Source: Lachnospiraceae bacterium
Lineage (GTDB): Bacteria; Bacillota; Clostridia; Lachnospirales; Lachnospiraceae
DNA: 64,000 nt
Direction of reading: 5' to 3'
Assembly (NCBI GenBank): GCA_003862155.1
Contig: QOUV01000002.1
Coordinates: forward strand, 1-64,000
The notes under the pieces are model-generated. The model saw nothing but the letters and a program-made list of their open reading frames with translations. It was not told the DNA's origin and did no database searches. Below, piece after piece: positions 44,043 to 51,809 of this stretch (position 1 is its first letter; every line of letters begins with the position of its first letter). Position numbers and translations under genes: made by a program.

Positions 44043-44714
44043 TTAACGCCCGTAATTCTTTAGTTTATCCAGATCGTAGATCCGGCATTCGCCTTTTTCA
44101 ATAGAGACGATTCCAGCTTCGGACATCTGCTTTACTATCCGCGAGATGGTCTCTCTGCTGGAACCTATGAAACCGGCTAAGAGAGTTATACGAAGCTCGA
44201 ATGGAATCAACACATACCCATCCTTTTTAATCCCGAAGTCTCTCGCAAATTTCCAGATGCGGGAGGCCGTCTGATGGTCTAAGTGAGTGCTCTTGGTAGA
44301 GATTTCAAGCATGTGGTAGAGTTTGCGGATTTTTAGAGCCATAGAATTTATCACATATCTGTTAAAGGAAAAATCAGCTTTCATCATGCCAAGTATGTCA
44401 GACCGTGGGTAGCCTATCACGGTGAGATCTGAAAGTGCAAGACAAGAAATGGATGCTGAAACCCCGTCCAGGATCACTTCGTTAAGTAGACTTCCCGCTC
44501 CCAATAGAAAAATATTGCGGACACCATATTTTTCACTATTGCGGCTTAGAACGGCATATCCGGAAATGATCAGATAGACTACATTCACTTTATCCCTGAT
44601 ATTAAAAAGAAATTCGCCCTTTTTTATATTTAAAATATTTCCGCGGTCAGCCAGTGCGGCTTTCGTCTGCCTTGACGATTTTTTGTAGATATCCAGATCA
44701 GTTAACGAATTCAT
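44043..44714 (-). CDS. Crp/Fnr-family transcriptional regulator
   Basis: A 223-residue regulator with an N-terminal cyclic-nucleotide-binding-type beta-barrel (KKGEFLFNIRDKVNVVYLII) and a C-terminal helix-turn-helix (ITLLAGFIGSSRETISRIVK). It has no N-terminal cysteine cluster, so it is not an Fe-S FNR. GGGTGGT precedes the ATG. It is divergent from asrABC, and the palindrome at 44776-44791 between them is a plausible binding site. It probably activates sulfite reductase; the effector is unknown. Confidence 0.92.
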   Translation of the reverse strand: MNSLTDLDIYKKSSRQTKAALADRGNILNIKKGEFLFNIRDKVNVVYLIISGYAVLSRNSEKYGVRNIFLLGAGSLLNEVILDGVSASISCLALSDLTVIGYPRSDILGMMKADFSFNRYVINSMALKIRKLYHMLEISTKSTHLDHQTASRIWKFARDFGIKKDGYVLIPFELRITLLAGFIGSSRETISRIVKQMSEAGIVSIEKGECRIYDLDKLKNYGR

Positions 44715-44775
44715 ATTACCACCCAGTCATTTGTTTTTTTTATAGAGCTTAATTATATCATATTTACCTTTAAAA

Positions 44776-44816
44776 CGTGATGTACATCACGGCAAATGTA
44801 ATCCCGGCGTGATAAT
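44776..44816 (+). promoter_or_regulatory. Crp/Fnr-type operator and -10 of the asrABC promoter
   Basis: CGTGATGTACATCACG (44776-44791) is a perfect 16-base palindrome matching the GTGA-N6-TCAC pattern of Crp/Fnr sites. GATAAT (44811-44816) is a good -10 with no -35 of its own. The predicted transcription start near 44823-44825 puts the palindrome's centre at about -40 to -41.5, the usual position of an activator that replaces the -35. Confidence 0.75.
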
Positions 44817-44866
44817 ATATTCTTAATTGAAAAGTAAAATTCCATGGCTTTTAAAAAGGAGGATCT

Positions 44867-45880
44867 ATGGGATATGTAGTGAGTAAAGAGGCATTTGATC
44901 AGGTGCTTCAGAAACTGGGAGAAAAATACCGGCTGTATGCGCCGGTGAGAAAAGTAGGAGAAGGGCGTTTCACAGATACCGATGTGGTCAGATACGATTT
45001 CGTAAACCGGCTTGAGGATATGGAGCTTGACGCGAAATCCGACTACGCGTTTAAGGAAATCCTGACTCCGCTGTCACAGACTCTGTTTTTCTTTACTGAG
45101 GGTGAAACGAAGGAAGCGGACATGGATATTAGCGACGCGATAGTGTTCCTTCGTGCCTGCGATCTTCACGCGGTGAAGAGCCTCGATGATATCTATCTGA
45201 GAAACAGATTCGAGGATCCATTTTATAAAAAAATCCGTGAGCACATAAAGTTCGCTCTTATAGGATGTGCGTCTTCATTTGAAAACTGCTTCTGTGTGGA
45301 CATGGGCACGAATGTAGCGCCGGACGACTATATTTTTTCAATAGATGCAGCTGGAGATCAGGTGAAGAGTGCGGTCTGCTCGGATGAAGTGGCAGAGATT
45401 TTTGAGAGCATTTCTGCGAAGAAGGAGGATGTGACGCCCGCTCACGTGACTGAAAATCCTGTCCATGTAGAGATTCCGGATCAGATTCCAAACAGCATAT
45501 TTAAGTCAGATATCTGGGATGAGTACAGCTCCCGCTGCATAGGCTGCGGCAGATGCAATATCGTCTGTCCTACCTGTACCTGCTTTACGATGCAGGATAC
45601 CTTCTATTCTGAGAACGGCAAGGTCGGAGAGCGCCGCAGGGTAGCAGCCTCATGTATGATAAACGGCTACACAAACGTAGCTGGCGGCGGCCAGTACAGA
45701 AAGAGCCAGGGCGAGCGGATGAGGTTTAAGGTCCTGCACAAGATTTCTGACCATAAGAAGAGATTCGGTCATAACATGTGCGTTGGCTGCGGCAGATGTG
45801 ACGATGTCTGTCCTGAATACATCAAGTTCTCGAATATCATTAACAAGGTAGATAATGCAGTAGAAGAGGAGGGCAGATGA
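44867..45880 (+). CDS. asrA: anaerobic sulfite reductase subunit A
   Basis: A 337-residue ferredoxin-like subunit. Two C-terminal [4Fe-4S] motifs, CIGCGRCNIVCPTCTC (~222) and CVGCGRCDDVCPE (~305), sit in the arrangement of AsrA; the N-terminal ~200 residues match its conserved domain (YAFKEILTPLSQTLFFF). AsrA passes electrons to AsrC. AAAAGGAGGATCT precedes the ATG. Its stop overlaps the asrB start. Confidence 0.95.
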   Translation: MGYVVSKEAFDQVLQKLGEKYRLYAPVRKVGEGRFTDTDVVRYDFVNRLEDMELDAKSDYAFKEILTPLSQTLFFFTEGETKEADMDISDAIVFLRACDLHAVKSLDDIYLRNRFEDPFYKKIREHIKFALIGCASSFENCFCVDMGTNVAPDDYIFSIDAAGDQVKSAVCSDEVAEIFESISAKKEDVTPAHVTENPVHVEIPDQIPNSIFKSDIWDEYSSRCIGCGRCNIVCPTCTCFTMQDTFYSENGKVGERRRVAASCMINGYTNVAGGGQYRKSQGERMRFKVLHKISDHKKRFGHNMCVGCGRCDDVCPEYIKFSNIINKVDNAVEEEGR

Positions 45881-46674
45881 TGAGTCAGGAAAATATTTAT
45901 GTGCCGTTCAAATCTGAGATTCTCGATGTCATAAAGCATACGGCAAAAGAGTACACTTTTCGCATGAAGTTCGAGGGAGAGTGCAGACCTGGACAATTTT
46001 TCGAGGTCTCTGTTCCGAAATTCGGTGAGGCACCTATTTCTATCAGTGGTATCGGTGATGATTTCGTGGATCTTACTATCCGCCGTGTGGGTACAGTGAC
46101 GAATGAGGTTTTCGAGCATTACAAGGGACAGTATCTCTTGATGAGAGGGCCTTACGGCAATGGCTTTGATACGGGGCTTTTCACTGATGGCGAGACTGTC
46201 GTAGTAGCAGGCGGTACCGGCGTCTCACCTGTCAGAGGTGTGATCTCGGCATTAGCAGATTCGGATACTCCAGAGGATAAGCATGTGATCGTCGGCTTCA
46301 AGAGCCCTGACGATATGCTTTTTAGAGCAGACTTAAAGGACTGGGACGCGAAGCTGGACCTTATCCTGACAGTCGATGGCGCGCCGGAGGGCTATTCCGG
46401 CAAGGTAGGCCTTGTGACGAAGTACATACCTGATCTGCCGCTCAAGGATGCCGGCAGTGCGAAGGCTGTCGTTGTAGGACCTCCTCCTATGATGAGATTT
46501 TCTGTGAAGGGACTTCTCGAGAAGGGATTCAAGGAAGAAAATATCTGGGTATCACAGGAGCGCAGGATGTGCTGTGGACTAGGCAAATGCGGTCACTGCC
46601 GCATCGGAGACAAATACGTCTGTCTCGATGGACCGGTATTTAACTATAGTGTGAGCAAGGATATGCTGGATTGA
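45877..46674 (+). CDS. asrB: anaerobic sulfite reductase subunit B
   Basis: A 265-residue FAD/NAD-binding subunit of the dihydroorotate-dehydrogenase-electron-transfer (PyrK) type. VVVAGGTGVSPVRGVISAL (~110) is the NAD loop, and the C-terminal CCGLGKCGHCRIG plus a downstream Cys holds a [2Fe-2S] cluster. It takes electrons from NADH. Tandem ATGs at 45877/45880 overlap the asrA stop, with AGGAGGGCAG upstream. Confidence 0.95.
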   Translation: MMSQENIYVPFKSEILDVIKHTAKEYTFRMKFEGECRPGQFFEVSVPKFGEAPISISGIGDDFVDLTIRRVGTVTNEVFEHYKGQYLLMRGPYGNGFDTGLFTDGETVVVAGGTGVSPVRGVISALADSDTPEDKHVIVGFKSPDDMLFRADLKDWDAKLDLILTVDGAPEGYSGKVGLVTKYIPDLPLKDAGSAKAVVVGPPPMMRFSVKGLLEKGFKEENIWVSQERRMCCGLGKCGHCRIGDKYVCLDGPVFNYSVSKDMLD

Positions 46675-46688
46675 CAGGAGGCTTTAGG

Positions 46689-47702
46689 ATGAGTGCAGAT
46701 ATAAATGTTAAGAGCTTAAAGAAAAATGCGTTCCGCGTGTCCAAGCATCGCGGTGAGACAGCCTCCCGTGTGCGTATTCCGGGTGGTCTGATAAACGCGA
46801 AGTCTATGGTAAGGATCACCGAGATCGCGGAAAAATACGGGAACGGTTCTATTTTTATCACAAACCGTCAGGGTGTAGAGATTCCGGGAATCTCGCTCGA
46901 GGACATCGATGCTGTAAATAAGGAGCTGCAGCTTTGCATCGACGAGGCCCATATCAATCAGGAGGAGAGGGACAAGGGCTTCCCAGCTTCCGGTACGAGA
47001 AATGTGGTGGCCTGTCCAGGCGCAAGGCTCTGCCCGTTCGGTTGCTACGATACTACAGCCTTCGCGCAGAAGATGGAGGATCAGATTTTCCCGAACAACA
47101 GGCATTTCAAGGTCGCTTTTACAGGCTGCTCAAATGACTGTGCCAAGGTCAGGATGGACGATTTCGGCATCATGGGTATGACTGAGCCGCAGTACGACCC
47201 TGACAGGTGCATCGGCTGCGGACAGTGCGTGGATTACTGTAAGATCAGATCCGTTGGCGCTTTAAAAATGGTCGGAGGCAAGGTAATTAGAGATACTGAC
47301 AAGTGTATCGGCTGCGGCGTCTGCGTGACCTACTGTCCTACAAGGGCTTGGACCAGATCAAAGGAGCACTATTTCAGAGTCACACTCTTAGGCCGCACAG
47401 GTAAGAAGAATCCAAGGCTCGCAGAGGACTTCATGAAATGGGCAGACGAAGAGACCGTGATGAAGATTGTAAAAAATGCCTATGCCTTTGTTGAAGAATA
47501 CATCGATCCCAACGCCTATGAATCAAAGGAGCATGTGGGCTACATCGTAGACCGTACCGGCTTTGATGAGTTCTACAAGTGGATCATGAAGGATGTCACT
47601 CCGAACGAGAAGTGCGAGGTGAACAACCGTCTCTACTGGGGCGGAAAGCATTACGATGTGAGTAACAATATCAAGCCTGTAGGAGTGAACGATATCAGAT
47701 AA
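46689..47702 (+). CDS. asrC: anaerobic sulfite reductase subunit C (siroheme subunit)
   Basis: A 337-residue catalytic subunit reducing sulfite to sulfide. The siroheme-[4Fe-4S] ligands are in CPGARLCPFG (~119) and CSNDCAKVR (~152). Two ferredoxin motifs follow, CIGCGQCVDYCK (~178) and CIGCGVCVTYCP (~207). The ATG at 46689 is chosen because AGGAGG precedes it by 9 bases; the earlier frame start would include the RBS. A strong terminator follows. Confidence 0.95.
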   Translation: MSADINVKSLKKNAFRVSKHRGETASRVRIPGGLINAKSMVRITEIAEKYGNGSIFITNRQGVEIPGISLEDIDAVNKELQLCIDEAHINQEERDKGFPASGTRNVVACPGARLCPFGCYDTTAFAQKMEDQIFPNNRHFKVAFTGCSNDCAKVRMDDFGIMGMTEPQYDPDRCIGCGQCVDYCKIRSVGALKMVGGKVIRDTDKCIGCGVCVTYCPTRAWTRSKEHYFRVTLLGRTGKKNPRLAEDFMKWADEETVMKIVKNAYAFVEEYIDPNAYESKEHVGYIVDRTGFDEFYKWIMKDVTPNEKCEVNNRLYWGGKHYDVSNNIKPVGVNDIR

Positions 47703-47735
47703 AACTGCGAATAAAGAGAGTTATATTTCATTACA

Positions 47736-47770
47736 AGACAGGACCTGGCAGTACCAGGTCCTGTCTTTTC
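47736..47770 (+). terminator. terminator after asrABC
   Basis: AAGACAGGACCTGG (47736-47749) and CCAGGTCCTGTCTT (47755-47768) form a perfect 14-bp stem with a 5-base loop, then T. Confidence 0.93.
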
Positions 47771-47802
47771 TAAACAGCTGATTTTCAGGCATTTGCCATG
47801 CT

Positions 47803-47916
47803 CTGTTTTATGTTTTTCAACAGTTTTGTTTTGATTTTTTCGGCTATTTCATTTTATATTTTTCGGCAGTTTTGTTTTAGTTTTTTCGACTATTTTATTT
47901 TGAATTTTTCGAAACA
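47803..47916. repeat. ~23-bp T-rich tandem repeat, about five copies
   Basis: Units at about 47803, 47825, 47848, 47871 and 47894 follow the pattern TTTTGTTTTxxTTTTTTCGxC with A/G alternations. Copies are imperfect. Non-coding; it lies directly before the 33-bp array. Confidence 0.7.
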
Positions 47917-47936
47917 CTTGTTCTAAAATACCAAAC

Positions 47937-48068
47937 GAATGGGGATTAGCGTATATTTTGACATCAGCTGAATGGGGATTAGCGCAGAAATTGGCATATA
48001 ACGAACGGGGATTAGCGTATAATTTGGCTTTACCTGAACGGGGATTTGCGCTATAATGAGGCTGGAGG
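47937..48068 (+). repeat. 33-bp tandem repeat array, four copies, containing promoter-like sequence
   Basis: Copies begin exactly at 47937, 47970, 48003 and 48036, each starting GAAYGGGGATTAGCG or GAACGGGGATTTGCG. Copies 3 and 4 contain TATAAT; before copy 4, TTTACC (48029-48034) lies 17 bases from TATAAT (48052-48057). The array ends in the GGAGG RBS of the downstream ATPase, so copy number could change promoter strength. Confidence 0.85.
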
Positions 48069-48077
48069 TGTTGATTT

Positions 48078-49418
48078 ATGGCCAATCCTGTGTTTAAGAG
48101 AAAGATTTATGATGAACTGCTGTCATGGAAACAAAATCAGAGTGACAGATATGCAGTGCTGGTGAAGGGAGCCAGGCGAGTTGGTAAATCAACTATAGTG
48201 GAGGAGTTTGCCAGAAATGAATTCAGGTCTTATATACTTATAGACTTTGCACATACCAGTGAAGAGATAAAAGCGCTTTTTGACGATACATATCATCTGG
48301 ATTTTTTCTTTCTGCAGCTTCAGCAGATGACGCATACCAGGCTGTATGAACATGAATCAGTAATTATATTTGATGAGGTTCAGCTTCTTCCAAAGGCCAG
48401 ACAGGCCATCAAATATCTCGTGGCAGACGGCAGATACAAGTATATCGAAACAGGTTCACTGCTTACTATAAGGAAGAACATTAAGGATATACTGATTCCC
48501 AGCGAGGAATTGAAGATTTCGATGTATCCGATGGATTTCGAGGAATTTCTTTGGGCGATAGGAGACGATGTGACAGCAGACACCATCAGAGAGCTTCTTA
48601 AGGCAAAGAGGCCGGCAGGTAATTCACTGCACAGAAGCCTCATGCGCCTGTTCAGGCTGTATATGCTGGTCGGAGGGATGCCACAGGCAGTTGATACCTA
48701 CATACAGAAGAATAATCTTCAGCTTGTAGATGAGACAAAGAGAAGGATAATTGAGCTATATGAAGATGATTTCTTTAAGATAGATGAGTCTGGTCTGTCC
48801 AGTGAGATCTATGATTCGATTCCAGCCAGTCTTACAAGCAATGCTTCACGATATATGTATTCGAATGCGAAAAATGACATCAGAGGTACTCAGATTCAAA
48901 AAATACTGCCTGAACTGCTCAGCTCATACACTGTGAATATCGCTTATCATTCAAGTGATCCGGGTGCAGGTATGTCTCTTTCGAAAAATCTCGACAGATA
49001 TAAGCTTTTTACCTCTGATACAGGGTTGTTTGTCACGCTTGTGTTTAAAGACAAGAAATACACCGAAAACGTCATCTATAATAAGCTTCTTTCTGATAAA
49101 ATCGAAGCAAATCTTGGCTATATCTACGAAAATATTGTCGCCCAGATGCTTACGGCAAATGGAAATCAGTTGTTTTATTATACGATGAGAAGTGAGACCT
49201 CGAATCATCTGTATGAGATTGATTTTCTGATCCCGTCAGGAGATAAAATATGCCCGATTGAGGTCAAATCGGGCAATTACAGGAACCACAGGTCACTTGA
49301 TGTATTCTGTGACAAATTCAGCCAACGAATCAAGGCTAAGTATGTGGTTCACACCAAGGATTATAAATGGGAGAATGGCATCAATTATATACCAGTATAT
49401 ATGGTACCGTTTTTATAA
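48078..49418 (+). CDS. AAA ATPase with DUF4143 domain
   Basis: A 446-residue protein. VLVKGARRVGKSTIVEEFA is Walker A (~30), VIIFDEVQLLPKAR is Walker B (~95), and IETGSLL is a sensor-1-like motif. The C-terminal DUF4143 region ends in YEIDFLI and PIEVKSGNYRNH, an (D/E)-x-K arrangement like the PD-(D/E)xK nuclease fold. Such ATPases are common in gut anaerobes, usually as lone accessory genes of unknown role. GGAGGTGTTGATTT precedes the ATG, and the 33-bp repeat array supplies its promoter region. Confidence 0.9.
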   Translation: MANPVFKRKIYDELLSWKQNQSDRYAVLVKGARRVGKSTIVEEFARNEFRSYILIDFAHTSEEIKALFDDTYHLDFFFLQLQQMTHTRLYEHESVIIFDEVQLLPKARQAIKYLVADGRYKYIETGSLLTIRKNIKDILIPSEELKISMYPMDFEEFLWAIGDDVTADTIRELLKAKRPAGNSLHRSLMRLFRLYMLVGGMPQAVDTYIQKNNLQLVDETKRRIIELYEDDFFKIDESGLSSEIYDSIPASLTSNASRYMYSNAKNDIRGTQIQKILPELLSSYTVNIAYHSSDPGAGMSLSKNLDRYKLFTSDTGLFVTLVFKDKKYTENVIYNKLLSDKIEANLGYIYENIVAQMLTANGNQLFYYTMRSETSNHLYEIDFLIPSGDKICPIEVKSGNYRNHRSLDVFCDKFSQRIKAKYVVHTKDYKWENGINYIPVYMVPFL

Positions 49419-49491
49419 GGCATTGAGAAAGGATTTCTGTTATTTGAAAATCCCATCTAGTTGACTATAATAGAGAATAAGGAGGCTTCAT

Positions 49492-49617
49492 ATGAGCACT
49501 TTAGTTCGTTATTATTCAAGATCTGGAAACACGAGGGTTTCATATTTTTATGCAAAAAATAAACCGACCGCAAGCCAGCTTAGTGACGCGAGAGCATTCG
49601 CAAAGAAGTTTATTTAA
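49492..49617 (+). CDS. 41-residue flavodoxin remnant with intact expression signals
   Basis: The first 15 residues, MSTLVRYYSRSGNTR, are a flavodoxin FMN-phosphate-binding loop. The last ~18, including SDARAFAKKFI, resemble a flavodoxin C-terminus. The ~120 residues between are missing, and the remaining frame is open. A promoter (TTGAAA 49444-49449, 16 bases, TATAAT 49466-49471) and RBS AAGGAGG are present. It is either a decayed gene or a retained micro-protein; it cannot hold FMN as a normal flavodoxin. Confidence 0.55.
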   Translation: MSTLVRYYSRSGNTRVSYFYAKNKPTASQLSDARAFAKKFI

Positions 49618-49620
49618 GGC

Positions 49621-50310
49621 TTACTCAGCCATCTCTCCAATCTCGTCTGACATGTAATCCTCGTCATCATCAGTAATTCCGGAGAGCTTGTCTGTCTTTG
49701 TGAGAAGGAAGTGGTCGTAGATAGCTATAACTCTTCCGACACCGATCATAGCGCAGAGAGTTCCTATATTTACACCGACGATGTGACCGGTGCTTAATAA
49801 ACCAATCAGTACAGTTAGGGTGACACAGCCGATATCGAAGATATTTTTCACGAGGCCAGGATTTTTCTTCGAGCGGTCAGAGATGGCCTGTATAATTCCG
49901 TCGCCAGGGTTCGGCACGAGGCGGGCATTCATAGACATAGCGGCGCCGATTCCGGTGCAGACAATACCGACAACTAAACAGAAAATACGCATAGGAACAG
50001 TTTGCGCATCGGGCAGGAAGCTTCCGAAGAGATTGAAAAGTCTCGTCAGGAAAAATGAAAGCGGGATCTGAAGCAGGTCGTAAAGCTTGAATTTCCTGCC
50101 TTTTACTATGTATTCGACGATCGCGAGCACCGTGTACATGATCATGCTTGCGTTTCCGAAATTGAAATTTATAATCAGTGAAATCGCATATGGGATAGAA
50201 ATTATCGGTGTGACGCCGAGACCTGATTTTGTGTTGCTGATGATTCCCAAGGCTAAAACAACGAAGCCAAGGATGTAAATACTGAATCTGAAAATCTTTT
50301 GCTGTTTCAA
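49621..50310 (-). CDS. YczE/YitT-type integral membrane protein
   Basis: A 229-residue protein with five or six transmembrane segments. SGLGVTPIISIPYAIS (~30) and ARLVPNPGDGIIQAIS (~128) are characteristic of YczE-like proteins. The C-terminal ~25 residues are acidic (DDDEDYMSDEIGEMAE). The start codon is TTG at 50310 with GGAGG 8 bases upstream. Function is unknown in the family. The 52-bp inverted-repeat array lies immediately upstream. Confidence 0.85.
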   Translation of the reverse strand: MKQQKIFRFSIYILGFVVLALGIISNTKSGLGVTPIISIPYAISLIINFNFGNASMIMYTVLAIVEYIVKGRKFKLYDLLQIPLSFFLTRLFNLFGSFLPDAQTVPMRIFCLVVGIVCTGIGAAMSMNARLVPNPGDGIIQAISDRSKKNPGLVKNIFDIGCVTLTVLIGLLSTGHIVGVNIGTLCAMIGVGRVIAIYDHFLLTKTDKLSGITDDDEDYMSDEIGEMAE

Positions 50311-50369
50311 AATAATCCTCCAATCAAACTTTACTATTCTAAGTTCAAATCCAAGATTTGTAAAGTAGT

Positions 50370-50667
50370 TTACGGACTGAAGTAGATAATCAAGGATGAG
50401 TCCGTAAAGAGTAGGCCTGAATTACGGACTGTAAGAGAAAACCTGGGTTGAGTCCGTAAAGTGTAGGCCTGAATTACGGACTCAGAATGGATTTTCAAAA
50501 CGAATCTGTAAAAATGCAGATGGAATTACGTACTGGAAGAGAAAATCAGTGTTGAGTCCGTAAAGTGTAGGCCTGGAATACGGACTCATAAAAGATTTTC
50601 AAAACGAATCCGTAAAGAAGCTGATGGAATTACGTACTGGAAGAAAAAATCAGGGATTAGTCCGTAA
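50370..50667. repeat. 52-bp-period array of alternating inverted 9-mers
   Basis: TTACGGACT-type 9-mers at 50370, 50422, 50474, 50526, 50578 and 50630 alternate with AGTCCGTAA-type 9-mers at 50399, 50451, 50503, 50555, 50607 and 50659. Spacers are exactly 20 and 14 bases throughout. Variants are TTACGTACT, ATACGGACT, AATCTGTAA and AATCCGTAA. The spacers are partly conserved (GTAGGCCTGAA, ATTTTCAAAACG, GAAAATCAG). It fills the gap between divergent genes. It is not a CRISPR array: the repeats are too short and the spacers are conserved. Confidence 0.93.
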
Positions 50668-50678
50668 AATACTTAATG

Positions 50679-50707
50679 TTGATTTTTTTAGAAAAAATAA
50701 ATATGAT
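50679..50707 (+). promoter_or_regulatory. promoter of the acidic-protein gene
   Basis: TTGATT (50679-50684), 17-base spacer, TATGAT (50702-50707). It begins 12 bases after the last half-site of the 52-bp array. Confidence 0.6.
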
Positions 50708-50770
50708 ATCAGAGATAGTAACTTTGCTTTGGAAGTAAAAAATCAAAGCAAGTGATAGAAAGGGAAAACA

Positions 50771-51025
50771 ATGGGTCTTACCAGAAAAGTAAAAAGAAAT
50801 CTCGACAACAGCAGCGGGTTGCCGCCAGAGCTTCGCGACAGCATCAACAGCCTCTTCGATGATTTCTACGGAAAAGAAGATGATGACGACGAAGAAGTTG
50901 ATGAAGAGTCGGATAATATCTCGTGGAAGTCAGATATGGATGAAGAGTCGGATAATATCTCGTGGAAGTCAGATAAGGATAAAGAATCCGATCTTCCTGT
51001 GGAAACAGATGACAATAATGATTAA
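50771..51025 (+). CDS. small acidic protein with internal repeats
   Basis: An 84-residue protein: a basic N-terminus (MGLTRKVKRNLDNSS), a short helix (LRDSINSLFDDFYG), an acidic run, then two near-identical 13-residue repeats, DEESDNISWKSDM and DEESDNISWKSDK, encoded by a 39-bp direct repeat (50900-50938, 50939-50977), plus a partial third. GAAAGGGAAAACA precedes the ATG. The prolyl-tRNA editing gene follows after 54 bases. No family recognised. Confidence 0.7.
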   Translation: MGLTRKVKRNLDNSSGLPPELRDSINSLFDDFYGKEDDDDEEVDEESDNISWKSDMDEESDNISWKSDKDKESDLPVETDDNND

Positions 51026-51079
51026 TCGGACAACACTTTGATGCAAAAAGAAGACAATCAGGAAGAAGAGGATGAATAG

Positions 51080-51643
51080 ATGAGTTCAGAAGAATTCGAT
51101 CAGAGCACTATTGAACTGTATGACGGCAGACCTGATGATCTGAGTGGCAGGGAGGAAAAGGAGATCATGGTTTATGACCTCTTGGATTCTCTCGGAATCA
51201 AATACAAGAGGACAGATCACGCGCCGGCCACCACGATGGAGGTCTGCGACGTGATAGACGCGGTGCTCGACTGTCTGATCTGCAAGAACTTATTTCTTTG
51301 CAACAGGCAGCAGACGAAATTCTACCTGCTTATGATGCCGGGACACAAGCAGTTCAAGACTAAGGACCTCTCAAAGCAGATCAACTCAGCGAGACTCTCA
51401 TTTGCCCCTGAGGAAAAAATGGAAGAGTTCCTCGATATAAAGCCGGGCTCAGTCAGCATCATGGGGCTGATGAACGACCACGACAATAACGTCCAGCTGT
51501 TAGTGGACAAGGACGTGCTCGCGGAGAAGTACGTCGGCTGCCACCCGTGCGTGAACACCTCATCTCTTAAAATTCTCACGAGCGACGTATTCGGACCATA
51601 TCTCAAGGCAGTACACCACGACTATATCGAGGTAGAACTTTAA
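51080..51643 (+). CDS. prolyl-tRNA editing protein, ProX/YbaK type
   Basis: A 187-residue free-standing editing domain that hydrolyses mischarged aminoacyl-tRNA-Pro, typically Ala- or Cys-tRNA. VYDLLDSLGIKYKRTDH opens the domain, and GCHPCVNTSSLKI (~153) is the conserved strand with the tRNA-binding pocket residues. The first ~25 residues are an acidic extension. The start has only a weak RBS (AAGAAGAGGATGAAT). It is probably in the same transcript as the acidic protein. Confidence 0.88.
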   Translation: MSSEEFDQSTIELYDGRPDDLSGREEKEIMVYDLLDSLGIKYKRTDHAPATTMEVCDVIDAVLDCLICKNLFLCNRQQTKFYLLMMPGHKQFKTKDLSKQINSARLSFAPEEKMEEFLDIKPGSVSIMGLMNDHDNNVQLLVDKDVLAEKYVGCHPCVNTSSLKILTSDVFGPYLKAVHHDYIEVEL

Positions 51644-51645
51644 CG

Positions 51646-51677
51646 TTTATTTTTTCAGGAAAAATAAACGCTTTGCC
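51646..51677 (+). terminator. terminator after the prolyl-tRNA editing gene
   Basis: CGTTTATTTTTTC (51646-51658) pairs with GAAAAATAAACG (51661-51672). The stem is AT-rich and the T run weak; 51678-51800 holds no other feature. Confidence 0.5.
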
Positions 51678-51809
51678 GCGATAGGTCTATATCATCATGA
51701 CATTAGATGTAAAAATGCCATACATGTGATTTTTTTGAAAAAGTATTGTCATAACACTCTTTGGGAAAAAACAACTGCATGAAATCGGCGCAAAACGAAA
51801 GGTAATAAC

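Noticed and set aside
47849-48085. Minus-strand reading frame of 78 residues with an 11-residue repeat
   Set aside because: It is a by-product of the 33-bp DNA repeat whose period is a multiple of three; there is no RBS, and it overlaps the promoter of the ATPase.
50370-50667. CRISPR array
   Set aside because: Repeats are 9 bp, alternate in orientation, spacers are partly conserved between units, and no cas genes are present.
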